Source of the DNA: Anaeramoeba ignava
Taxonomy: Eukaryota > Metamonada > Anaeramoebidae
Direction: 5' to 3'
Assembly: GCA_028826165.1 (NCBI GenBank)
Contig: JAPDFW010000120.1
Location: 62,001 to 126,000, forward strand
Length of the DNA stretch: 64,000 bases
Below the pieces are notes generated by a model that was not told the DNA's origin, did no database searches, and saw nothing but the letters and a program-made list of their open reading frames with translations. Of this stretch, positions 1-11,057 are shown one piece after another (the stretch's first letter is position 1; every line of letters begins with the position of its first letter). The translations under genes were made by a program, and so were the position numbers.

Positions 1-636
1 GCATGGAGTAAAGCAAAATACAAACATCGAGCACCAAATGTGTTATCATTCATTCAACGATTCAACGACACATCTGGATGGGTAGCAACAACAATTACCA
101 AAAGCGATCGATTACAACATCGAGTTCACACAATCGAAAAATTTATAAAAATAGCAGAACATTTAAGAGCATTAAATAACTTCAACGGATTGACATCAGT
201 ATTAGCAGGTTTAAATAACGCAGCAGTTTATCGATTAAAGCATTCATGGAGTTCAATAAAATTAAATTATCAACAAACACTTGAATCACTTAAAAATCAA
301 ATGGATTCAAGTGGAGCTTATAAAACATACAGAGAATTACTTAAAAATGTTAATCCGCCTTGTATTCCTTATCTCGGCATTTATTTGACTGATCTTACAT
401 TCATAGAAGATGGCGTTCCTGATTTTATCGGGAATCTAATTAATTATACTAAAAGATCCCAAATTAGCAAAGTTATCTTAAATATTCAACAATATCAACA
501 AAAATCTTATGAATTTCAATATGTTCATCAAATCTCCCAATTGCTCTTGAAAATTCGCAATTTGGATGATTCAGAATTATATAATAAATCTTTGGAAATT
601 GAACCTCGTAATCGTGATATTTCTGAAATTAAATAA
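1..636 (+). CDS. RasGEF (CDC25-homology) domain protein, 5'-truncated
   Basis: This is the C-terminal end of a Ras-family guanine nucleotide exchange factor, which opens the nucleotide pocket of a small GTPase so that GDP leaves. The frame is open from base 1 and runs to TAA at 634-636, about 211 residues, so the true start lies outside the window. Visible CDC25-family blocks are W-x-K followed by RAPNVLSFIQRFN, the helix ALNNFNGLTSVLAGLNNAAV with RLKHSW after it, then PCIPYLGIYLTDLTFIEDG and a terminal helix ending near EIEPR. Family knowledge: these correspond to the later structurally conserved regions of the RasGEF catalytic domain, including the helical hairpin segment. No intron is seen in this part. 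Upstream domains cannot be seen. A Rab and a Rho gene lie downstream, but the Ras-type substrate is not identified here. Family assignment is firm. Confidence 0.9.
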   Translation, partial: AWSKAKYKHRAPNVLSFIQRFNDTSGWVATTITKSDRLQHRVHTIEKFIKIAEHLRALNNFNGLTSVLAGLNNAAVYRLKHSWSSIKLNYQQTLESLKNQMDSSGAYKTYRELLKNVNPPCIPYLGIYLTDLTFIEDGVPDFIGNLINYTKRSQISKVILNIQQYQQKSYEFQYVHQISQLLLKIRNLDDSELYNKSLEIEPRNRDISEIK

Positions 637-1036
637 TTTCATTTCTTTTTATTTCTTCTTATTTCTTTTTTCTTTTTTCTTTTTGATCTCAGAAAAAATT
701 TTTTTCAATTAATTCAAATAAAATCCTCAAAAAAAAAATTTAATTTTTTTCTCAATTTAAATTTTTCATTTTTTTCATTTTTCTTTTTTAAATTAATTTA
801 AATGATTGCTAGGTAAAAAAAAAAACAACAAAATTTAAAAGGAAAATAAACATAAAATAATTTAAAAAGCAAAAATAAATTTTTTTATATAAAAAAACAT
901 CAATTTAATTCAAAAAAAAAAAATTATACAAAAATAATAGAAGAGCAAAAAAAAAAATTTCTAAAAAAAGTAAATTTAAAAAAAAATTTTAAATTCAAAT
1001 TATAATTATAATTATAATTATTTTATTTTCAAAAAG
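637..1036. other. AT-rich spacer and possible 5' end of the PH gene
   Basis: T-rich and A-rich runs follow the RasGEF stop. An ATG at 802-804 followed by a GT donor at 813 could be a tiny first exon of the PH-domain gene. Its phase does not match the next exon at 1037, so the start of that gene remains unresolved. Confidence 0.4.
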
Positions 1037-3970
1037 GTTCTGTTTGGTTAAATTTAGATTTAAAATGGATTAGAAAAAAACTTCGGTAAAAAATTTACAA
1101 AATAAAATTTAAATTAAAAAATTTATAAAATAAAATTTCAAATAAAAAAAGAATAAGTTCTGGAATATTAAGTTATCAATATGCAAAGAAAACTCAAAAA
1201 ATCAAAATTGATCCATTAACAATATTAACAACATTTTCAAGTGAAGCTTCTAAATATTGTTGTAGAGTAATATTTGGATTACAAAATGAAAAAATTGAAT
1301 TTGGATCTGAAACACAAAAAGATTTGGATGAATGGATTCAAGCTATTCAAGAGTCTCAAATTATTGAAATAGAAAAATTATTTCCTAAAAAGAAAAATTT
1401 AAGTCGTTCACTTTCATTAGATTCTTCACAAATTGGTTCTTCTTTAGTTTTAATTAAAAATGAAACAGAAGTAATTAATTAAAAAGGAAATTATTTTGAA
1501 TTTACATGAAATTTGAAATTAATTGAAATTTATTTTGAATTTACATGAAATTTGAATTTAATTGAAAATTATTTTGAATTTACATGAAATTTGAATTTAA
1601 TTGAAATTTATTTTGAATTTACATGAAATTTGAAATTAATTGAAAATTATTTTGAATTTACATGAAATTTGAAATTTATTTTGAAATTTATTTTTGAATT
1701 AAAATTTTAAATAATTTAGCAAGATAAAATCACTTTTGAACCAAAATATATCAAATTTTCAACAACAGAACTTTTTATTTATCAAGAATTTGAAGGACAA
1801 CCTGAAGAAATTGTAAATTTAATTCGAGAAGACACAGTTATTACAAGACATCCTGATCATAATTTAGCTTTTGAAATTTCAAACGAAGATCAAAATTATT
1901 ATATTATTACTTCATCTCATGCAGAAAAAATGAAATGGGTTCAAAATTTAAATATGATAATTGAAAGATTTAAAAAAATTGAAAAAGAAAATGATGAATC
2001 TCAAAAAAAACTTTTTCGTCATTTATCTTTTAAAAGTCCTTCTGCTTTGTTTTTTACTCATGCAATTAATTATGAAGATGAAGATGAAGATGTTAATAAT
2101 TTAGATATTGATTTAAATACACTTGAACTCAAAAATGAAAATCAAAAAAATCAAACAAATCAAACAATCCAAAAAAATCAAGAAACAATTCAAAAATCAA
2201 ACAAATCAAACAATCCAAAAAAATCAAAAAAATCAAGAAAATCAAGTAATTCAAGATATTGATTTAGAAAAATTGGATCTTGATGATATTTTGGATGATC
2301 CACTTTTGGTTGAACAAATTGAATCTGATTCAAGTGTTGAAGATGAATCAAAATATAGTTCTGTTATTGTAAGAGCTGGCAATGATGATAACCAACAAGT
2401 TTATGTTAAAGAAATTATTAAAATGGTTCAAGGAGATTCTTCAAAATCTTTACTCAATTTAACAAAAACATTAAAAAGAGATCAAAAATTAAATGAAGAT
2501 GATGGTATTAAAATCAAAATCCAATTTAAAATAATTTAATTTAATTCAAATCAAATAATTTAATTCAATTCAATTTATTTTAATTCAATTTAGATCAAAC
2601 AATAATTTATGGAAGAAGAAAAAATACTTTTGAACATTTATTAACCAAATTTTATCAACAAGAAAATTATGAAGAAAATATTCTTCAAGATGAAAATGAA
2701 CAACTTAAACAAGAATTACAAGAACAACAAGATTTAGTTCAAAATTTAAATCAAAGGAATTTAGTATTACTTCATAAATTAACATGTAAATTCCAAAAAA
2801 TATATAAATATTTAATTCAAAAAATATATAAATATTTTTAATTCAAAATAAATATAAATATTTAATTCAAAATAAATATAAATATTTAATTCCAAAAAAT
2901 ATATATATAAATATTTAATTCCAAAAAAATATATAAATATTTAATTCCAAAAAAAATATATAAATATTTAATTCCAAAAAATATATAAATATTTAATTCC
3001 AAAAAAGATATAAATATTTAATTCCAAAAAAGATATAAATATTTAATTCCAAAAAAAGATATAAATATTTAATTCCAAAATAAATATAAATATTTAATTC
3101 CAAAAATATATAAATATTTAATTCAAAAAATATATATAATTATTTATTCAAAAATATAAATATTTAATTCCAAAAAATAAATATAAATATTTAATTCCAA
3201 AAAAAGATATAAATATTTAATTCAAAAAAAATATATAAATATTTAATTCCAAAAAAAATATAAATATTTAATTCAAAAAATATATAAATATTTAATTCCA
3301 AAAAATATATAAATATTTAATTCCAAAAAATATATAAATATTTAATTCCAAAAAATATATAAATATTTAATTCACTTTTGTTCTAAAAATAGCAATGTTG
3401 GAACAAAGAGAAAATTTAATGTTTTCTGTTTCAGAACAAAATATCCCATTTGAATTTTGTTTTCATCAATTTACAAATTTTGAAAACAAAGAATTAGTAA
3501 AAGAGATTTCTTACATGTTGGAACACTTTGCAGATTTAAACAATAGTTTCCAACTTCTATCTAAAGAATTGAATCGATTAGAAAAACAAGATGAAAAATT
3601 AAGTGAAGAAATTAAAACAATTTTAGAACAACAAAAGCAAAAATTAGAAACCAAAAAAGAAAAAAATATTTCAAAAGAAGAATTAAATCAATTAAATAAA
3701 CAAAATTCTGATTTGGAAATGGATTTTTATGATTGTTTATTGTTTCAAAAACAAAATTTAGAAACAAATATTCTCATTATTAAAAATTATCTTTTAATTC
3801 TTGAAGAACAAAAAAGTCATCAATCAGAATTTTTTGCTCAACAAATTCGTGAAAAAAATTCAAAATTGAAAAAAAGAATTGAAGGTCTTTCTGCTTTATC
3901 AATAAAAATGAAGGAAATTAAGACAGAATTCGAAGAAACTTCACCAAGACAAAAAAGAAAAGAATTTTAG
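1037..3970 (+). CDS. Double PH-domain coiled-coil protein
   Basis: Exons read by phase: 1037-1085, 1152-1470, 1720-2504, 2594-2785 and 3393-3970; the start exon is unresolved. The first PH domain opens with GSVWLNLDLKWIRKKLR and closes with the typical C-terminal helix DLDEWIQAIQES. The second follows at once (about 1720-1990) and closes with HAEKMKWVQNLNMIIERF, again carrying the conserved Trp. Next come an acidic, N/Q-rich linker, a coiled coil (NEQLKQELQEQQD), and a helical tail to TAG at 3968. PH domains usually bind phosphoinositides or GTPases, so a membrane adaptor is inferred. The frame moves by one at an A5 run at 2192-2196; N/Q-rich translation continues on both sides, so an extra A rather than an intron is likely. 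The intron before the last exon is a tandem repeat. Domain calls are firm; function is not. Confidence 0.72.
1490..1700. repeat. Intronic tandem repeat, about 40-bp unit
   Basis: The intron between the two PH domains contains about five copies of a unit of the form TTTGAATTTACATGAAATT followed by TGAAATTAATTGAAAATTA, with small indels. Confidence 0.8.
2790..3375. repeat. Intronic tandem repeat, about 21-bp unit
   Basis: About 25 copies of a unit like ATATATAAATATTTAATTCC fill the intron at 2786-3392. Variation is mostly in the length of the A run and in ATATA versus GATATA. Confidence 0.85.
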
Positions 3971-5855
3971 ATTTCAATTTCAAATCAAATTTAAATCAAT
4001 TTCAATTCAAATTTAAATCAATTTTAAATCAATTTTAAATCAATTTCAAATCAATTTTAAATCAATTTTAAATTAATTTTAAATTAATTTTAAATCAATT
4101 TTATATCAATTTTAAATCAATTTTAAATCAATTTTAAATCAATTTTAAATCAATTTTAAATCAATTTTAAATCAATTTTATATCAATTTTAAATCAATTT
4201 TAAATCAATTTTATATCAATTTTATATCAATTTTAAATCAATTTTAAATCAATTTTAAATCAATTTTAAATCAATTTTAAATCAATTTTAAATCAATTTT
4301 AAATCAATTTTAAATCAATTTTAAATCAATTTTATATCAATTTTAAATCAATTTTAAATCAATTTTAAATCAATTTTAATTCAATTTTTAAATCAATTTT
4401 AAATCAATTTTTATATTAATTTTATATCAATTTTAAATCAATTTTCTAAATCAATTTTAAATCAATTTTAAATCAATTTTAAATTAATTTTAAATCAATT
4501 TTAAAATCAATTTTAAATCAATTTTAAATCAATTTTAAATCAATTTTTAAATCAATTTTAAATTAATTTTAAATCAATTTTAAATCAATTTTAAATCAAT
4601 TTTAAATCAATTTTAAATCAATTTTATATCAATTTTAAATCAATTTTAAATCAATTTTTATATCAATTTTTAAATCAATTTTAAATCAATTTTAAATCAA
4701 TTTTATATCAATTTTTTAAATTAATTTTAAATCAATTTTAAATCAATTTTAAATCAATTTTAAATCAATTTTAAATCAATTTTATATCAATTTTTAAATC
4801 AATTTTTAAATCAATTTTAAATCAATTTTAAATCAATTTTAAATCAATTTTATATCAATTTTAAATCAATTTTTATATCAATTTTAAATCAATTTTTATA
4901 TCAATTTTTAAATCAATTTTATATCAATTTTAAATCAATTTTAAATCAATTTTTATATCAATTTTAAATCAATTTTTAAATCAATTTTTATATCAAATTT
5001 AAATCAATTTTAAATCAATTTTAAATCAATTTTAAATCAATTTTAATCAATTTTAAATCAATTTTAAATCAATTTTAAATCAATTTTAAATCAATTTTAA
5101 ATCAATTTTAAATCAATTTTAAATCAATTTTAAATCAATTTTAAATCAATTTTAAATCAATTTTAAATCAATTTTAAATCAATTTTAAATCAATTTTAAA
5201 TCAATTTTAAATCAATTTTAAATCAATTTTAAATCAATTTTAAATCAATTTTAAATCAATTTTAAATCAATTTTAAATCAATTTTAAATCAATTTTAAAT
5301 CAATTTTAAATCAATTTTAAATCAATTTTAAATCAAATTTTAAATCAAATCAAAATCAATTTTATAAATTTAAATCAATTTTAAATCAATTTTAAATCAA
5401 TTTTAAATCAATTTTAAATCAATTTTAAATCAATTTTTAAATCAATTTTAAATCAATTTTATATTAATTTTATATCAATTTTAAAATCAAATTTAAATCA
5501 ATTTTAAAATCAATTTTATATCAATTTTATATTAATTTTAAATCAATTTTATATCAATTTTAAATCAATTTTAAATCAATTTTATATTAATTTTATATCA
5601 ATTTTAAATCAATTTTAAATCAATTTTAAATCAAATTTAAATCAATTTTATATCAATTTTAAATCAATTTTAAATCAATTTTAAATCAATTTTATTTCAA
5701 TTTTAAATCAATTTTATATCAATTTTATATCAATTTTAAATCAATTTTAAATCAATTTTATATCAATTTTAAATCAATTTTAAATCAATTTTATATCAAT
5801 TTTAAATCAATTTTAAATCAATTTTAAATCAATTTTAAATCAATTTTAAATCTAA
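3971..5855. repeat. 11-bp satellite (CAATTTTAAAT)n, 1.9 kb
   Basis: About 170 copies of an 11-bp unit begin directly after the PH gene stop and end before the Rab gene. Variants are TATAT for TAAAT and occasional one-base expansions. The block at 5040-5340 is nearly perfect, indicating recent homogenisation. The same unit recurs inverted at 46590-47480. Confidence 0.95.
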
Positions 5856-5874
5856 ATTTCTTTCAAAAAGTGAA

Positions 5875-6020
5875 ATAAAAATGTTTTCTTCTTTTTCATT
5901 TTTTCATTTTTTTCATTTTTTATTTTTTTTCTTTCCTTTCATTTTTTATTTTTGATTTTCTTTTATTTTCTTTTAAAAATTCAATTTAAAAATTAAAAAA
6001 ATTACATTTATAATTAAAAA
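5875..6020 (+). promoter_or_regulatory. T/C-rich leader upstream of the Rab gene
   Basis: A T-rich tract with repeated CATTTTTTT and TTTCATTTTT steps precedes the ATG at 6021. Similar tracts precede most genes in this window, so it is the likely promoter or 5' UTR. No TATA-like element can be separated from the background. Confidence 0.4.
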
Positions 6021-7607
6021 ATGGATGAATCAAGAGAATCAGAATCTTCATCAATTCTTAAAGTATTAATAATTGGAAATAGTCTTGTTGGAAAAAGTTG
6101 TATTCTTCTTAGATTTTGTGATAATGAATTTGTAGAAGATATTGGTACAACAATTGGTGTTGATTTTCGTTTTGCTTCTTTAACAATTCAAGAAGAACCA
6201 GTGAAATTACAAATTGTAAAAAAATTTTTTTTCTAAATTCAATTTTAATTTTAATTTTAATTTAATTTTAATTTTAATTTTAATTTCAAAATTAATTTTA
6301 ATTTTAATTTCAATTTTAATTTTAATTTTAATTTTAATTTCAAAATTAATTTCAATTTTAATTTCAATTTCAATTTCAATTTCAATTTCAAATTCAATTT
6401 TAATTTCAATTTTAATTTCAATTTCAATTTCAATTTTAATTTTAATTTCAATTTTGATTTCAATTTCAATTTTAATTTTAATTTTAATTTCAATTTTAAT
6501 TTCAATTTCAATTTCAATTTCAATTTCAATTTCAATTTTAATTTCAATTTTAATTTTAATTTTAATTTCAATTTTAATTTTAATTTTAATTTCAATTTTA
6601 ATTTCAATTTTAATTTTAATTTTAATTTCAATTTTAATTTTAATTTCAATTTCAAATTCAAATTCAATTTTAATTTTAAATTCAATTTTAATTTCAATTT
6701 TAAATTCAATTTTAATTTTAATTTTAATTTTAATTTTAATTTTAATTTTAATTTTAATTTTAATTTAGTGGGATACTGCAGGTATTTTTATTAAACAATT
6801 TTAAAGATTTTTTTTAATATAAAATTTTTGATGAAATAAATAAAAAACGTTTTATGAAACAGGACAAGAAAGATTCAGAACAATTACAAGTACTTATTAT
6901 AGAAATGCAGATGCAATTATGATAGTTTATGATATAACTGATAAAGATAGTTTTGCTCAAGTTAAAAATTGGTTTAGAGAAATTTCAAACAATGCACCTT
7001 CAAATGTTACAACAATTCTTGTTGGAAATAAAATAGATTTAGAAAATAAAAGAGTTATTTCTAGTGATGAAGGAAAAGTAAATTGAAAATCAATTATAAT
7101 TTTATATAGAATTTTGATTATAATTTCAATTTTAATTTTAATTTTAAATTTAATTTTAAATTTAATTTTAATTTTAAATTTAATTTCAATTATAATTTTG
7201 AATATAATTTTAATTTTAATTTTCAAAATGAATTTTAAATTTAATTTCAATTTTAATTTCAATTTTGATTTTAATTTCAAATTTAATTTTGATTTTAATT
7301 TCAAATTTAATTTTCAAAATGAATTTTAATTAAATTATAATTATTTTAGTCACTCGCAAAATCTCTTCGTTCACCTTTTATTGAAGTTAGTGCTAAAATG
7401 GGAGATAATATTGAAACAGCATTTTCAGCATTAACAGTTGAAGCCTTAAAAAAGTAAAAAAAAAATTCCACTTTTTCTTTCTTAAATTCCACTTTTTTTT
7501 GCTTTTTTTTTTCAAAAAACAAAAAAAATAGAATAAAACCATCAAGAAGAAGAAGAAAAACAACTTTAGTTCAATTTTCAACTCAACCTAAAAAAAAATG
7601 TTGTTAA
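6021..7607 (+). CDS. Rab-family small GTPase
   Basis: Exons 6021-6215, 6769-6781, 6863-7077, 7350-7453 and 7532-7607 splice in phase to a 200-residue Rab. Motifs in order: P-loop GNSLVGKS, switch I TTIGVDF, WDTAGQERFRTITSTYYRNA, GNKIDLE and VSAK. A basic hypervariable tail ends in Cys-Cys, the double-geranylgeranylation signal, so the protein should cycle between vesicle membranes and cytosol. The switch II region most resembles Rab1/8/35-type exocytic and endocytic Rabs; the subfamily is not certain. The second exon is only 13 bases and encodes WDTAG. The first intron is a repeat of (AATTTT/AATTTC)n. A Rab GDI gene 9 kb downstream would recycle such a protein. Full length for the family, with all catalytic motifs present. 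Confidence 0.95.
6237..6767. repeat. Intronic (AATTTT/AATTTC)n hexamer tract
   Basis: A 6-bp tandem array mixing TTTTAA and TTTCAA units fills Rab intron 1. The long Leu-Lys and Ile-Ser open frames across it are repeat artefacts. Confidence 0.95.
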
Positions 7608-7902
7608 ATTTCATTTTAAAAATTGCGAATTAAAAATGAAAAATTCGAAATTAAAAACGATCATTTTAAATCCACTTTTTGTTGTGATTAAATAAAAGCA
7701 AATCAAATTTCAACACAAATAATCGTTTTGTGAATTAATTTTTTCACATTTAATCAAAAAGAGAAAAAAAAATTTTTGTTTTTTTTAAAAAGAAAAAAAA
7801 TTAATAAAACGTTTTTTTTTTTCATTTTTTTTTTCATTTTTTTTTTTAAATAATTTTTTCTTTTTAAAAAAATTCAAAACAAAACAATTTCAAAACAATA
7901 AA
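7608..7902 (+). promoter_or_regulatory. Intergenic gap with T-rich leader of the VAMP7-like gene
   Basis: No gene is seen in the 295 bases between the Rab stop and the SNARE start. The proximal part (7805-7860) is a run of T broken by CATTTTTTT, like other leaders in the window. Confidence 0.4.
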
Positions 7903-10819
7903 ATGTCAATTATCTATTCTTTTGTTGCAAGAGGAAAAACAATACTTGCAGAATATTCAGATTCAACAGGTTTGATTGAAGAAAAAAAAAAATCAATAAA
8001 TGATTGAATAATTAATAAAAAAAATTTTTTTATTTCTGATGTTTCCAAGTCATTTAATTTCAATTTCAATTCCAAATTTCAATTTTAAAAATTTTTTTTG
8101 AAATTTACCATTTTTATTTTTATTTAATTATTTATAAATGAAAAGCTAATAGAAACTGAAAATTAAAACAAATATAAAATTTAGATTTACTAATCAAATC
8201 CAAATCCAAAATCAATTTCAAATTCAATTTCAAATTCAAATTCAAATTCAAATTCAATTTCAAATTCAATTTTTAATTTTAATTTTAATTTCAATTTTAA
8301 TTTCAAATTTAATTTTAATTTTAATTTCAATTTCAATTTCAATTTTAATTTTAATTTTAATTTTAATTTCAATTTCAATTTTAATTTCAATTTTAATTTT
8401 AAATTCAATTTTAATTTTAATATCAATTTTAATTTCAATTTTAATTTCAAATTTTAATTTCAATTTCAATTTTAATTTTAAATTCAATTTTAATTTTAAT
8501 TTCAATTTTAATATCAATTTTAATTTCAATTTCAAATTTCAATTTCAATTTCAATTTCAATTTCAATTTCAATTTCAATTTCAAATTCAATTTCAATTTC
8601 AATTTCAATTTCAATTTTAATTTTAATTTTAAATTCAAATTCAAATTCAATTTCAATTTTAATTTTAATTTTGATTTCAATTTCAATTTCAATTTTAATA
8701 TCAATTTTAATTTCAATTTCAATTTCAATTTCAATTTCAATTTCAATTTCAATTTTAATTTCAATTTCAATTTCAATTTCAATTTCAATTTCAATTTCAA
8801 TTTCAATTTCAATTTCAATTTCAATTTTAATTTCAATTTTAATTTTAATTTCAATTTCAATTTCAATTTCAATTTCAATTTCAATTTTAATTTTAATTTC
8901 AATTTCAATTTCAATTTCAATTTCAATTTCAATTTCAAATTCAATTTCAAATTCAATTTCAATTTCAATTTCAATTTTAATTTCAAATTCAATTTTAATT
9001 TTAATTTCAATTTTAATTTTAATTTTAATTTTAATTTTAATTTCAATTTCAATTTCAATTTCAATTTCAATTTCAATTTCAATTTCAATTTCAAATTCAA
9101 ATTTTAATTTTAATTTTAGGAAAAATTCAACAAAATTTCAAAATTCAATTTCAAATTCAAATAAAAATTCAATTTAAATAAAAATTCAATTTCAAATTCA
9201 ATTTCAATTTTAATTTCAATTTCAATTTCAATTTTAATTTTAATTTTAATTTTAAATTCAATTTTAATTTTAATTTTAATTTTAATTTTGATTTTAATTT
9301 TAATTTTAATATCAATTTTAATTTCAATTTCAATTTCAATTTTAATTTTAATTTTAATTTCAAAATAGGGAATTTTAAACAAGCTTGTAGACAAATTTTA
9401 GGAAAAATTGGACAAAAAGATACAAAAATGACTTATGTTTATGACAAGTAAAAATAAATAAAAAAAAATAACAAGAAATAAAGAAATTAGGAAAAATTAA
9501 AAGAAAATTTATATGTTTTATTCGTTTAAAGATATAACTTTCATTTTATTTCCGAAAAAAACTTGATTTATATGTGTATGGCTGATGAAAATTTTGAAAG
9601 AAGAATTGCTTTTGCTTTTCTTCAAGATATTAAAGGTAGATTTCAATCTGAATATGGAACTAAAGGTCAAAATGCTATTTATCTTGGAATGAATGAAGAT
9701 TTTGCTCAAGTTCTTCAACGTCAAATGGTTTTGTTTCTTTTTTAAACCATTTTTCAATTCCTATTTTACAACAAAAATTCATTTATACAAATTATATTTA
9801 AAATTAAAATTAAAATTAAAATTAAAATTAAAATTAAAATTAAAATTAAAATTAAAATTAAAATTAAAATTAAAATTAAAATTAAAATTAAAATTAAAAT
9901 TAAAATTAAAATTAAAATTAAAATTAAAATTAAAATTAAAATTAAAATTAAAATTTAAAATTGAAATTAAAATTAAAATTAAAATTAAAATTAAAATTAA
10001 AATTAAAATTAAAATCAAAATTAAAATTAAAATTGAAATTAAAATTGAATTTAATTTTGAATAAATTCCCAAAAATAGAAATATTTCTCATCAAATTTAG
10101 AATCAGATAAAATTGGGAAAGTGAAAAATGAAATTGAGGATGTGAAACAAATTATGTCAAAAAACATTGAAAAAGTTATTGAAAGAGGAGATAAAATTGA
10201 AATTCTTGTTGATAAAACAGAACATTTAAGAGATCAATCTTTTAAATTCAAAAGACAATCAACAAAATTAAAAAGACACATGTGGTACAAAAATTGCAAG
10301 TTAATTATGATGATTTTTGTTGTTGTTCAAAATTAAATTAAAAATCAAAATTAAAATTAAATTTAAATTTAAAAATTAAAATTAAAATTAAAATTAAAAT
10401 TAAAATTAAAATTTAAATTAAAATTTATAAAATTTAAAATTAAAATCAAAATTAAAATTAAAATCAAAATTAAAATTAAAATTAAAATTAAAATTAAAAT
10501 TAAAAATTAAAATCAAAATTAAAATTAAAATTAAAATTATAATTAAAATTAAAATTCAAAATCAAAATTAAAATTAAAATTAAAATTAAAATTATAATTA
10601 AAATTAAAATTAAAAATTAAAATTAAAATTAAAATTATAATTAAAATTTAAATTAAAATCAAAATTAAAATCAAAATCAAAATTAAAATTCATTTATAAA
10701 ATTAAAATTAAAATTAAAATTAAAATTATAATTAAAATTTAAATTAGTTGATTATTTACTTCATTCTTGCTGGTGCTTGTGGTGGTTTAGGACTTCCTAA
10801 ATGCACAGGAAAAAAATAA
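7903..10819 (+). CDS. VAMP7: VAMP7-like longin R-SNARE
   Basis: Exons 7903-7969, 9369-9447, 9532 to about 9720-9727, 10101 to about 10324, and 10748-10819. The longin domain starts MSIIYSFVARGKTILAEYS and continues through LIYMCMADENFERRIAFAFL to FQSEYGTKGQNAIY. The SNARE helix follows (VKNEIEDVKQIMSKNIEKV, then ERGDKIEILVDKTEHL) with the zero-layer Arg in ERGDK. The membrane anchor is split by the last intron (KLIMMIFVV, then LIIYFILAGACGG). This is the vesicle SNARE of late endosome/lysosome or plasma-membrane fusion. One junction is unclear: the donor at 9728 is out of phase with the acceptor at 10100. A donor at 9720 restores frame but shortens the longin-SNARE linker; alternatively one base is wrong. 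An AP-3 beta gene lies in the same window, and AP-3 is known to sort VAMP7. Confidence 0.9.
8035..9366. repeat. 1.3-kb intronic (AATTTC/AATTTT)n tract
   Basis: Hexamer units AATTTC, AATTTT and CAAATT fill the first intron of the VAMP7-like gene. The AATTTC-rich core (8520-9100) is nearly uninterrupted. Translated frames give Lys-Leu or Ile-Ser polymers that are not genes. Confidence 0.95.
9795..10060. repeat. Intronic (AAAATT)n tract
   Basis: About 40 almost perfect AAAATT hexamers lie in the intron between the longin and SNARE exons. A similar but less regular tract (10340-10745) fills the intron inside the membrane anchor. Confidence 0.95.
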
Positions 10820-11057
10820 CAAAAACAAAAAAACAAAAAAAAAACAAAAAACAAAAACAAAATAACAATTCTTTCACAAAATGGAAGAGAAAAAAATACA
10901 ATTTTTTTTTTGGAATTCTTTTCGGAATTTTATTTTCATTTTAAGTTTTCCTTTATTTCTCAATTCTTTTAATAATAAAACAAAGAAAAAGATTTTTCAT
11001 TTTTTTGAATTTTCATTTTTTTCTTTTTTTTTCTCATTTTTTTTTAAATTAATTTCA

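Noticed and set aside
3971-5855. Possible CRISPR-like array
   Set aside because: Direct 11-bp tandem units with no unique spacers, in a eukaryotic intron-rich context; this is a satellite.
6257-6768. Long open frames of Leu-Lys or Ile-Ser/Leu on both strands (also 8190-9390, 9693-10072, 36893-37437, 37943-38230)
   Set aside because: They translate AATTTT/AATTTC hexamer arrays inside introns, give dipeptide polymers in several frames at once, and splice sites on both sides show the region is removed.
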